A DNA stretch of 64,000 nucleotides from Embleya sp049739465. Its GTDB lineage: Bacteria > Actinomycetota > Actinomycetes > Streptomycetales > Streptomycetaceae. The translations under genes were made by a program, and so were the position numbers. Location of the stretch: positions 124,001-188,000 of the forward strand of contig NZ_JBMHHY010000015.1 of the NCBI RefSeq assembly GCF_049739465.1, in the 5' to 3' direction. Under the pieces are notes generated by a model. The model saw nothing but the letters and a program-made list of their open reading frames with translations, did no database searches and was not told where the DNA came from. This document shows positions 43,710 to 51,553 of the stretch, one piece after another (positions within the stretch are counted from its first letter, which is position 1; each line of letters begins with the position of its first letter).

Positions 43710-44549
43710 ATGCCTTATACAGCCGAGATCAGTCGGACCAATCCCGGGTGTTTTCTCTTTCTGGTCGATCAGTCGGCGTCGATGAGCGATTCGATCGGCG
43801 GTGACGTGCCCGGGCGGCGGGCCGATGTCGTGTCGGACGCCATCAATCGGCTGCTGACCGAGCTGTCCGTCAAGTGCGCCAAGGAAGAGGGCGTGCGGGA
43901 CTACTTTCATGTGGGCCTGATCGGCTACGGCCACACCCAAGTCGGGTCGGCCTTCGGTGGGCCGCTCGCCGGGCGTGATCTGGTCCCGCTCGGCGAGGTG
44001 GCGAACGGGCCGGCCCGGATCGAGAGTCGGACCGAGAAGATTCCGGACGGGGCCGGTGGCCTGGTCGAGAACACCGTACGGTTCCCGGTCTGGCTCGACC
44101 CGGTGGCCAACGGCGGCACGCCGATGACCCGGGCCCTCGAACACGCGGAGCGGCTGGTGGGGCGCTGGGTGGCCGAGCATCCGGGAGGCTTCCCGCCGAT
44201 CGTGCTCAATCTGACCGATGGCGCGTCCACGGACGGCGATCCGACCTCGGCGGCGGGCTCGCTGGCCTCGCACTTCACCGCCGACGGCGCGGCGCTGCTG
44301 TTCAATCTGCACGTCTCGGGCACCGATGGCCGACCGGTGACCTTCCCGGACGGCGACGAGGGGCTGCCGGACGACTACGCGAAGCTGTTGTTCGGGATGT
44401 CCAGTGTGTTGCCGGGACACATGCGGTCGTACGCGGCTTCCCAGGGCCATCGGATCGGCGAGGCGGCCCGGGGCTTTGTCTACAACGCGGACATCACCTC
44501 CATCGTCGAGTTCCTCGACATCGGTACCAGAGCAACGGAACTGCGCTGA
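43710..44549 (+). CDS. von Willebrand factor A domain protein
   Basis: A 279-residue vWA protein with an intact MIDAS motif DQSAS (Asp20, Ser22, Ser24) and the later FPPIVLNLTDGAST segment. No signal peptide or membrane helix is seen, so it is cytoplasmic. In streptomycetes such proteins are commonly followed by a PP2C phosphatase and a kinase-like gene in a signalling set. Here only a fragment of the phosphatase remains. The ATG at 43710 gives the family N-terminus (MPYTAEISRTNPGCFLFLVD). Confidence 0.87.
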   Translation: MPYTAEISRTNPGCFLFLVDQSASMSDSIGGDVPGRRADVVSDAINRLLTELSVKCAKEEGVRDYFHVGLIGYGHTQVGSAFGGPLAGRDLVPLGEVANGPARIESRTEKIPDGAGGLVENTVRFPVWLDPVANGGTPMTRALEHAERLVGRWVAEHPGGFPPIVLNLTDGASTDGDPTSAAGSLASHFTADGAALLFNLHVSGTDGRPVTFPDGDEGLPDDYAKLLFGMSSVLPGHMRSYAASQGHRIGEAARGFVYNADITSIVEFLDIGTRATELR

Positions 44550-44566
44550 CCGGGCGGGCACTTCCG

Positions 44567-44701
44567 GTGCCGCCCGAGATCCGGACGTTCCTGGTGCCCA
44601 AGACCGGCAGCAGCGAGGCGGAGTGCGAGGACGCGGCGTACGTCTGGTCCGCCGAGGACGCCGGCGGTTGGTGCGGGTTCGGGTGGGAGCCGGGGCGGTT
44701 A
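44567..44701 (+). pseudogene. PP2C-type phosphatase remnant (N-terminal ~35 residues)
   Basis: From GTG 44567 the frame reads MPPEIRTFLVPKTGSSEAEC and EDAAYVWSAEDAGGW. This is the start of the PP2C phosphatase that usually follows the vWA gene; intact relatives go on to an ADGASE-type metal-binding motif. Here the similarity stops at ~residue 35 and the frame runs on out of register into xseA. The metal-binding Asp residues are therefore lost. Confidence 0.65.
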
Positions 44702-44711
44702 ATCTCTGGGC

Positions 44712-45923
44712 ATGGCTCTCACCACTTCCGCCGAAGCGCCCCTGCCCGTGGCCGAGATCTCTCGGTTGATCGGTGGGTGGATCGATCGGCTCGGGGCGGT
44801 GTGGGTCGAGGGGCAGATCACTCAGCTCAGTCGACGGCCCGGGGCCGGCGTCGTGTTCATGACGTTGCGCGATGCCGAGCACGACGTGTCGATCTCGGTG
44901 ACGTGCTATCGGAAGGTCTTCGACGCGGTCGGCGACATCGTCACCGAGGGCTCGCGGGTGGTCGTACACGCGAAGGCGGACTGGTATCGGGCGCGCGGGA
45001 CGTTGTCCCTGCGGGCCGCGGAGATCCGGCCGGTGGGGATCGGCGAGTTGTTGGCCCGGCTGGAGCAGCTCAAGCGCGCGCTCACCGCCGAGGGGTTGTT
45101 CGATCCCCGGCACAAGCGGCCGTTGCCGTTCCTGCCGCACCGGGTCGGCCTGGTCTGCGGGCGCGCCTCGGCGGCCGAGCGGGATGTGCTGGAGAACGCC
45201 AAGCGGCGCTGGCCGGCCGTCCGGTTCGCGGTGCGGAACGTCGCGGTGCAGGGGGTGAGCGCGGTGACCCAGGTGGTCGCGGCGGTCCGCGAGTTGGACG
45301 CGGACCCCGATGTGGACCTGATCGTGGTGGCCCGGGGCGGTGGCAGTGTCGAGGACCTGTTGCCGTTCTCCAGCGAGGAGTTGGTCCGGGTCGTGTTCGC
45401 CTGCACCACCCCGGTGGTGAGCGCGATCGGGCACGAGCCGGACACGCCGCTGCTCGACCTGGTGGCCGACTTCCGGGCGTCCACGCCCACGGATGCGGCC
45501 AAGCGGATCGTGCCGGATATCCGGGAGGAGCTGCATCGGGTGCACCAGGTGCGCGATCGGGGGCGGTTGGCGCTGCGGGCTCGGTTGGATCGGGAGTATC
45601 AGGGTCTGCGGGCCGCCCGTTCGCGGCCGGTGCTGGCGGACCCGCAGCGGATGGTGGACCTGCGGGCGGAGGAGGTGGCGGCGCTGGTGGGTCGTTCGCG
45701 GCGGACGTTGCGGCACCTGCTGGACCATGCCGCGAGCGACCTCGCGCACACGCGTGCTCGGGTCGTGGCGCTTTCGCCTGCGGCCACGTTGGAGCGTGGC
45801 TACGCGGTGTTGCAGCGGGCGGACGGGCACGCGGTACGGGATCCCGCGGAGGTGGCGGCGGGCGAGCAGTTGACCGCGCGCGTGGCGGGCGGGCGCTTCG
45901 ACGTGGTGGTGGCCAAGGACTGA
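44712..45923 (+). CDS. xseA: exodeoxyribonuclease VII large subunit
   Basis: A 403-residue nuclease subunit, with an N-terminal OB fold (WVEGQITQLSRRPGAGVVFM) and a catalytic domain including LVCGRASAAERDVLENAKRR, DLIVVARGGGSVEDLLPFS and SAIGHEPDTPLLDLVADFRA. It degrades single-stranded DNA with XseB in DNA repair. The C-terminal coiled coil is present and the end (LERGYAVLQRADG) is typical. Upstream it abuts the PP2C remnant. Confidence 0.95.
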   Translation: MALTTSAEAPLPVAEISRLIGGWIDRLGAVWVEGQITQLSRRPGAGVVFMTLRDAEHDVSISVTCYRKVFDAVGDIVTEGSRVVVHAKADWYRARGTLSLRAAEIRPVGIGELLARLEQLKRALTAEGLFDPRHKRPLPFLPHRVGLVCGRASAAERDVLENAKRRWPAVRFAVRNVAVQGVSAVTQVVAAVRELDADPDVDLIVVARGGGSVEDLLPFSSEELVRVVFACTTPVVSAIGHEPDTPLLDLVADFRASTPTDAAKRIVPDIREELHRVHQVRDRGRLALRARLDREYQGLRAARSRPVLADPQRMVDLRAEEVAALVGRSRRTLRHLLDHAASDLAHTRARVVALSPAATLERGYAVLQRADGHAVRDPAEVAAGEQLTARVAGGRFDVVVAKD

Positions 45924-45959
45924 GCCCACGGCCCGGTATCCGGGCCGGCCGTCCACAAA

Positions 45960-46006
45960 CGCCGGACGGGCTGGGGGCGTCGGCCCACCGATCAGCCCGT
46001 CCGGCG
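45960..46006. repeat. dispersed streptomycete repeat forming a hairpin
   Basis: CGCCGGACGGGCTG (45960-45973) pairs perfectly with CAGCCCGTCCGGCG (45993-46006), followed by CTTGAGGACGAG. This matches the very common intergenic repeat of Streptomyces genomes. Here it lies between xseA and xseB and could act as a partial terminator. A related copy appears after glpX. Confidence 0.75.
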
Positions 46007-46046
46007 CTTGAGGACGAGTGGACCGCGGCGATATTAGGCTGACCGC

Positions 46047-46325
46047 ATGAGCGAGCAGCAGACCGCATCCGGGCCGGACCAGGCGCCGGCTTACGAGCAG
46101 GCCCGTGACGAGCTGATCGAGGTCGTGCGCCGCCTGGAGACCGGCGGCATCACGCTGGAGGAGTCGTTGGCCCTGTGGGAGCGCGGCGAGCAGCTCGCCG
46201 TGGTCTGCGAACAGTGGCTCGACGGCGCGCGGGCCCGCCTGGACGCGGCGGTCCGAGCCGAGCGCGAGGGCGAGGACAGGGACGGGAACGGAGACAGGGA
46301 CGAGGGCGTCGAGTCGGACGGCTGA
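46047..46325 (+). CDS. xseB: exodeoxyribonuclease VII small subunit
   Basis: A 92-residue small subunit with the conserved helical core YEQARDELIEVVRRLETGGI, TLEESLALWERGEQLAVVCE, and an acidic tail with repeated Asp/Glu/Gly. It binds the coiled coil of XseA. It converges with an M6 protease gene across a strong terminator; short GCGCGAG and GCGAAGCGAACGG repeats follow its stop. Confidence 0.95.
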   Translation: MSEQQTASGPDQAPAYEQARDELIEVVRRLETGGITLEESLALWERGEQLAVVCEQWLDGARARLDAAVRAEREGEDRDGNGDRDEGVESDG

Positions 46326-46379
46326 CGCGCGAGGCGCGAGGCGCGAGCCGCGAAGCGAACGGCGCGAAGCGAACGGCGG

Positions 46380-46409
46380 AAGGGGCGCTCCCGGCTGGGA
46401 GCGCCCCTT
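46380..46409. terminator. bidirectional terminator between xseB and M6 protease
   Basis: AAGGGGCGCTCCC (46380-46392) pairs perfectly with GGGAGCGCCCCTT (46397-46409) around a 4-base loop, between two convergent genes. Confidence 0.82.
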
Positions 46410-46467
46410 CCCGATCACCGCGTCAACCGCCCGCGACGATCGTCCCTGCGCGAACTGCTAACTACTA

Positions 46468-49281
46468 CTACTGCTGCGCCGGCAGGATCCAGACCACCGC
46501 GCCGGAGTTGCCCGGCAGCGGGAGGACCGGCAGCACGGTCACGCCGTAGGCCTTGTCGAAGCCCGGGTTGCCCGTGCCCAGTTCGGAGCCGTGGAACAGC
46601 TTGCCGAACGCGTCCTTGTCGAGCGAACCGTCCGCCTTGGTGACCTTGGTCGTGTACGGCGCCTTCGCCGGGACCACGGCCGAGCCGTAGCGGTCCTTGG
46701 GCAGCACGCGGCCCTTGTAGAGCTCCGTGCCCGGTGCCCAGCCGACCGTGTCGGTGAACATCGTCACCGGCGCCTGGGCCGGGAACGAGCTGCAGTACGA
46801 CGTGCCCAGGATGCAGTCGGTGAACGGCGCCGTCTTGACGAAGCCGAACGCCGCGTTCGCGGACTGCGACCGGCTGCCCAGGTTGCCGAACACGTTCTTC
46901 GACTCGATGCCCGGGGTGTTCGGGTCGGGCTTGGGGAACTGCGCCGCGGCGTCGCCGCTGAAGCGCAGCGGGTCCGGGTGCGAGTCGACGATCAACAGCT
47001 CACCCTTGGGACCCCACGAGGGCCCGTTGTTGATGTTGAAGTTGACGCCGTTGTTCTGGTACTCGTTGTCGCGCAGCCACACCAGCATGCCCGGCGCGTT
47101 GTACGGGACCCGGTTGGTCTTGCCGTTCGGGCCGTTGGTGTACGCGTACTTCAGGCCCTCGTCGAAGCCGGACAGGTTGCGCCACTCCAGCAGGTAGTAC
47201 TGCTCCCGCTCGAAGGTGCCGCTGGTCCGACCCCAGCCGTTGCCCTTGGTGTTCGCGTTGGTGCCCTTGATCGCGGTCCAGCCGTTGTCGCCGTTCTCCA
47301 CGTCGTCCGTCCACACCGTGGTGGCGCCGTTGGTCAGCGAGAAGTCGTCCGCGAACCAGCCCTTCTCCATGAACGCCGCGTCGGTGTTGTAGTCCAGGCG
47401 CAGCTTGATGTTCTTGCCCGCGTACGGGGTCAGGTCGACGCTGTCGTGCCGCCACCCGTCGCTGGAGCCGGTCAGCCCGCTGGTCTTGCGGAACGTGGCC
47501 AGGTTCTTCTGCGGGTCCGGGTAGTCCGGCGGCGTGCTGACCAGCTTGCCCGACTCGTCCTTGACCGCCATCTGCTTCCAGGTGGCGCCGTTGTCCGTGG
47601 AGACCTCGAGGAAGCCGAAGTCCCAGTCCTTCTCGATGACGTAGTCGTTCCACATCCAGAACTTCACGTCGGAGCCGACCGGCACCGCGATGTCGCGTTC
47701 GATCCGGGAGTCGGACCAGGTCTGGTCCTGGCCGGAGTACCACATGTTCTTACCGCTGTGTGGTGTCCCGACGTTGACCTGTTTGTTCGGTAGGTTCACC
47801 CGGACCCCGCGTGAGGTGCCCTTGGGTGTCTTGGCGGCCTGGCCCAGGGTGGCCACCTTGGGCCGGTCACCGACCTTGACGACGTCGGGGGTCAGCCAAC
47901 CGAGCGTGTACTTGTCCCAGATGCCCATGTGCGCGGGCTGCGACTGGAACAGCGGTCCGGTGTGCGAACCGGCGGACATCAGGTCCCAGAAGTTCAGGTC
48001 CGTCTGGCCACCGCTGAAGTTGTCGTACAGGTCCGGCAGGCCGAGGTCGTGGCCGAACTCGTGGGCGAACACGCCCACTCCGGAGTCCTCGGGCTGGACG
48101 ATGTAGTTCGCGATCTTGATCTTGCTACCGGGGACCTGGTGCCCGAAGAGCACGGTGCTCGCGTGCGCCCAGATCGAGTACGTGCCCTCGGCACCGCCAC
48201 CCGCGGACTTGTCCTTGCCCGCGTGCACCAGGACCAGGTGGTCCACCACGCCGTCGGGCTCCTGGGTGTTGCCGTTGTGGTTGGCGTCGCCCGGGTCTTC
48301 CTTGTCGTAGTCCGCCCACGGGAAGTTCGGCTGCGCCTTGGCCAGCGCGTCCACCGCGTCGATCGCGAGCTGCTGCGCGCCGAGCGGGTTCTGCGGGCTG
48401 CCGCTGTTGTCCTGCTGCGCGTTGCCGCAGCGGGCGGCGCCGTACCAGGCCTCCGAGTGCGGGACCTTGATCCACGGGGTGGCCTCGCCGGAAACCGAGT
48501 ACTTTCCGGCCGACATCTCCTCGTACATGTTGCGCATGGTCTGGCCCGCGAGGCTGATGCCCGGCTTGCCGTCCGGCCCCGTGAGGTCGGTACGCATGCG
48601 CTCGGTGATGCCCTCCTTGGTGTAGAGCATCTTGTTGTAGTGGGTCTGGTCGAAGTTCGGCACCCACTGCGTGTTGTTGTCGTTCGGGTTCAGCGCCGGG
48701 TTGGGCAGTTGATTGTGCAGCGGCCCGTTCTTCACCGTGCCGGGGGGCTCGGTGACACACGTCGGGTCCGAGACACTGGTCGGGCGCTGGAACCCGGAGA
48801 AGTCGTCGTTGGCCTGGTCGTTGAACTCGACCAGGATGGTCAGCAACTTCGCGTTCTGCTTGGCGTCGACCGGCTTGCCGGTGCGCTCGGCCTTGATCTC
48901 GGCCGGGCTCTTGCCGGTGCGCCCCGCCTCGGCCTCGAGCTCCTTGAGCTGGGCCGCGGCGCGCGGGTTGCCTTCGGAGTTCTTCTTCTTGGTCGCGGCG
49001 TTGCGTTCGTTCGCCGCCTTGAACGACGCGGCCTTGGCCGGGTCGTCGGGCAGCGCGCTGGTGTCGACCGCCGCGTCCACCGAGTTGACGTAGTGGTCTT
49101 CCGGTCCCGGATTCCACACCGCCGGGGCGGAGCTCACTCGCGTCGCCGACGTCGAGGGCGCGGCCGTGGCGGCGAGGCCGGTGATCGCAAGCGCGGAAAC
49201 GGACAGCAGCGCCACTCGGCGTTTGACCCGCCGGACGCCGTTCGGAGGCGTCGGGCCCCTCCGAGGTTTCGCTGGACTCAA
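46468..49281 (-). CDS. secreted M6-family metalloprotease (immune inhibitor A type)
   Basis: A 937-residue secreted zinc protease. A signal peptide (RRVALLSVSALAITGLAATA) is followed by a propeptide, then the M6 catalytic domain with HEFGHDLGLPD (His407, Glu408, His411, Asp417), and beta-rich C-terminal regions (DNGATWKQM; KGWFADDFSL) with immune-inhibitor-A-like modules. The best start is TTG 49281, preceded by GGGGAG; upstream frame sequence is not protein-like. Three in-frame TAG codons in a row end the gene. It probably degrades extracellular proteins for nutrition or competition. Confidence 0.9.
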   Translation of the reverse strand: MSPAKPRRGPTPPNGVRRVKRRVALLSVSALAITGLAATAAPSTSATRVSSAPAVWNPGPEDHYVNSVDAAVDTSALPDDPAKAASFKAANERNAATKKKNSEGNPRAAAQLKELEAEAGRTGKSPAEIKAERTGKPVDAKQNAKLLTILVEFNDQANDDFSGFQRPTSVSDPTCVTEPPGTVKNGPLHNQLPNPALNPNDNNTQWVPNFDQTHYNKMLYTKEGITERMRTDLTGPDGKPGISLAGQTMRNMYEEMSAGKYSVSGEATPWIKVPHSEAWYGAARCGNAQQDNSGSPQNPLGAQQLAIDAVDALAKAQPNFPWADYDKEDPGDANHNGNTQEPDGVVDHLVLVHAGKDKSAGGGAEGTYSIWAHASTVLFGHQVPGSKIKIANYIVQPEDSGVGVFAHEFGHDLGLPDLYDNFSGGQTDLNFWDLMSAGSHTGPLFQSQPAHMGIWDKYTLGWLTPDVVKVGDRPKVATLGQAAKTPKGTSRGVRVNLPNKQVNVGTPHSGKNMWYSGQDQTWSDSRIERDIAVPVGSDVKFWMWNDYVIEKDWDFGFLEVSTDNGATWKQMAVKDESGKLVSTPPDYPDPQKNLATFRKTSGLTGSSDGWRHDSVDLTPYAGKNIKLRLDYNTDAAFMEKGWFADDFSLTNGATTVWTDDVENGDNGWTAIKGTNANTKGNGWGRTSGTFEREQYYLLEWRNLSGFDEGLKYAYTNGPNGKTNRVPYNAPGMLVWLRDNEYQNNGVNFNINNGPSWGPKGELLIVDSHPDPLRFSGDAAAQFPKPDPNTPGIESKNVFGNLGSRSQSANAAFGFVKTAPFTDCILGTSYCSSFPAQAPVTMFTDTVGWAPGTELYKGRVLPKDRYGSAVVPAKAPYTTKVTKADGSLDKDAFGKLFHGSELGTGNPGFDKAYGVTVLPVLPLPGNSGAVVWILPAQQ

Positions 49282-49492
49282 CGTGCTCCCCTTTCCGACC
49301 GGGGGTGACCCCCGGACGCAAAGCGACGTCGCGCGGGATCCGATCAAGCGCACACGACGTCGGGACGGTTCGGAAGCTCGGCGGACACGTGGCGGCAACC
49401 ATCGGGTCACGAGAGTGCCGACGCATGTTCGACCGGGCTTCCGGACCCTAGGGGCGGAAGCGCCGGGCGGGGCAGAGGAGGACTCGTGGTCT

Positions 49493-49521
49493 TTATAAAA
49501 CCTTTACAAGCCCCTGTACAA
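49493..49521 (-). promoter_or_regulatory. predicted promoter of the M6 protease gene
   Basis: On the minus strand TTGTAC (49516-49521) and TTATAA (49493-49498) are exactly 17 bases apart, in an AT-rich island within a GC-rich spacer. The start would leave a ~200-base leader. The rest of 49282-49581 holds nothing recognisable. Confidence 0.45.
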
Positions 49522-49581
49522 CATGCGCACTCGGCCGCCCGAGTCATGCCGATACGTCCGGCAAATCTGCCGGCTTTCGGC

Positions 49582-50106
49582 TCAACCGGAGGCGGGTCGC
49601 AGGGATACGGCGAGAACGGTCAAATCCTCGAAAGTCGCGTTGCCGGTGACCATCGTGGTGACGCCTTCGTGCACCCGGACCAGCGAGCGATACTTGGGCC
49701 CCTCGTACGCCTTCCACTGCTCACCGGACACGTCCCGGTTGCCCACGAGTTCGCCGCGCTTGCCCTTGTCCCGGACCAGTTCGTCGGTGAAGCCGTTGGA
49801 CTGCTCGAGCGCGGCGTACTTGTCGTTGGGGTTGATGAACCCGATGTGCCACTTGGTCGCGTTGGGGTCCTGCCCCTGGTAGTCCACCGAGGTGGCCCGC
49901 CACCGCTGCTCCAGCCCCTGGGGGGCGAGCAGTTGGTACGGGGCATAGCGGGCCGCCTGCCGGAAGGACGGCTCGTAGGCCACCCGCCGGACCGGATCGC
50001 CCTCGCTGTGCGGAGCGACCAGGAACAACGCGCCGACCACCAGGCCGCACGCTCCCAGGGAAAGAACCATGTCCCGAACGGTCTGCCGACCCGACTTCTG
50101 CGCCAC
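49582..50106 (-). CDS. DUF4245 family membrane-anchored protein
   Basis: A 174-residue protein with one N-terminal membrane helix (MVLSLGACGLVVGALFLVAP) and an extracytoplasmic domain (YQLLAPQGLEQRWRATSVDY ... WHIGFINPNDKYAALEQSNG). It matches the DUF4245 family, conserved beside glpX in streptomycetes; function unknown. The GTG at 50106 gives the family N-terminus. Confidence 0.85.
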   Translation of the reverse strand: MAQKSGRQTVRDMVLSLGACGLVVGALFLVAPHSEGDPVRRVAYEPSFRQAARYAPYQLLAPQGLEQRWRATSVDYQGQDPNATKWHIGFINPNDKYAALEQSNGFTDELVRDKGKRGELVGNRDVSGEQWKAYEGPKYRSLVRVHEGVTTMVTGNATFEDLTVLAVSLRPASG

Positions 50107-50320
50107 GGGAACATGGTCGCATTCCCGGCCGGCTCGATGTGCACGGCCTACCTGCACCGATAACACCGCCCACCGATAACATCGGGGCAATCCCGTTGGA
50201 ACCAGTCCGGACCCGGGGCCGCGCAATCGCCGTGCCACCCGCACCGAAGGCTCACGGCTCCGGGGGATCAGGGCACCCCTCGTGGTTACGGACCGGTTCC
50301 CCTACAGGAAGGCCCGCCAG

Positions 50321-51352
50321 ATGACGGACCAATCTGTACCTCCGCAGCTCGAAGTCGCGCCGGAAGCCCCGGATCGCAACCTCGCACTCGAACTCGTCCG
50401 CGTCACCGAGGCCGCCGCGATGGCGGCCGGCCGGTGGGTCGGTCGGGGCGACAAGAACGGCGCGGACGGCGCCGCCGTCAAGGCGATGCGCAGCCTGATC
50501 CACACCGTGTCGATGAACGGCGTGGTGGTGATCGGCGAGGGCGAGAAGGACGACGCCCCGATGTTGTTCAACGGCGAGCGGGTCGGCGACGGCTCCGGGC
50601 CCGAGTGCGACGTCGCCGTGGACCCGGTGGACGGCACCACGCTGACCGCCAAGGGGATGAACAACGCGGTCGCGGTGATGGCCGTGTCCGAGCGGGGCAG
50701 CATGTACGACCCCTCGGCCGTGTTCTACATGGAGAAGCTGGTCACCGGTCCCGAAGCCGCCGACGTGGTGGACCTGACCGCGCCGATCGCGGAGAACATC
50801 CGCCGGGTGGCCAAGGCCAAGCACAGCGCGGTCGAGGACGTCACGGTCTGCATCCTGGACCGGCCCCGACACGACTCGATGGTCAAGGAGATCCGCGAGG
50901 CGGGCGCCCGGATCAAGTTCATCACCGACGGCGACGTGGCCGGCGCGATCATGGCGGCCAAGGACGGCACCGGCGTCGACCTGCTGCTCGGCATCGGCGG
51001 CACGCCGGAAGGCATCATCGCCGCCGCCGCGATCAAGTGCATGGGTGGGGTGATCCAGGGCCGCCTGTGGCCCAAGGACGAGGCCGAGCGGGGCAAGGCG
51101 CTGGACGCGGGGCACGACCTGTCGCGGGTGTTGCTGACCGACGACCTGGTGCGCGGGGACAACGTCTTCTTCGTGGCGACCGGGATCACCGACGGCGAAC
51201 TCCTGCGCGGGGTGCGGTATCGGGCGAGTACGGCGCTGACCTCGTCGCTGGTGATGCGCTCGAAGAGCGGCACGATCCGGCAGATCGACAGCCAGCACCG
51301 GTTGGCCAAGTTGCGGGCGTACAGCGCGATCGACTTCGACCACGCACGTTAG
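50321..51352 (+). CDS. glpX: class II fructose-1,6-bisphosphatase GlpX
   Basis: A 343-residue metal-dependent phosphatase of gluconeogenesis, converting fructose-1,6-bisphosphate to fructose-6-phosphate. Metal and substrate motifs are seen: GEGEKDDAPML, DPVDGTTLTAKGMNNA, ITDGDVAGAI and LLLGIGGTPEGIIAAAAI. The ATG at 50321 has AGGAAGG upstream and the family N-terminus (DRNLALELVRVTEAAAMAAG). Divergent from the DUF4245 gene. Confidence 0.96.
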   Translation: MTDQSVPPQLEVAPEAPDRNLALELVRVTEAAAMAAGRWVGRGDKNGADGAAVKAMRSLIHTVSMNGVVVIGEGEKDDAPMLFNGERVGDGSGPECDVAVDPVDGTTLTAKGMNNAVAVMAVSERGSMYDPSAVFYMEKLVTGPEAADVVDLTAPIAENIRRVAKAKHSAVEDVTVCILDRPRHDSMVKEIREAGARIKFITDGDVAGAIMAAKDGTGVDLLLGIGGTPEGIIAAAAIKCMGGVIQGRLWPKDEAERGKALDAGHDLSRVLLTDDLVRGDNVFFVATGITDGELLRGVRYRASTALTSSLVMRSKSGTIRQIDSQHRLAKLRAYSAIDFDHAR

Positions 51353-51388
51353 CCGTACGCGTTGGCCGTACGGCCGGGGTGATTGACC

Positions 51389-51421
51389 CGGCCTTCGGCC
51401 GAGCCGGCCTCGAACGCCGGC
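51389..51421 (+). terminator. hairpins after glpX, related to the dispersed repeat
   Basis: A CGGCC-TTC-GGCCG hairpin (51389-51401) is followed by GCCGGC-N7-GCCGGC (51403-51421). The second part with its CTCGAACGCCGGCCGGGCTG context belongs to the same repeat family as 45960-46006. Confidence 0.5.
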
Positions 51422-51553
51422 CGGGCTGTCGGATGGCCCGGTCGGCGCTTGTGCTCGCGCTTGTACTTGTGCTGGTGCCTGTCCCACTAATAGGCGCGGT
51501 TTTTATACCTGTTTGTGGGGATCCTCCTTGAGCACCGATCAAGGAGGCCCCGG

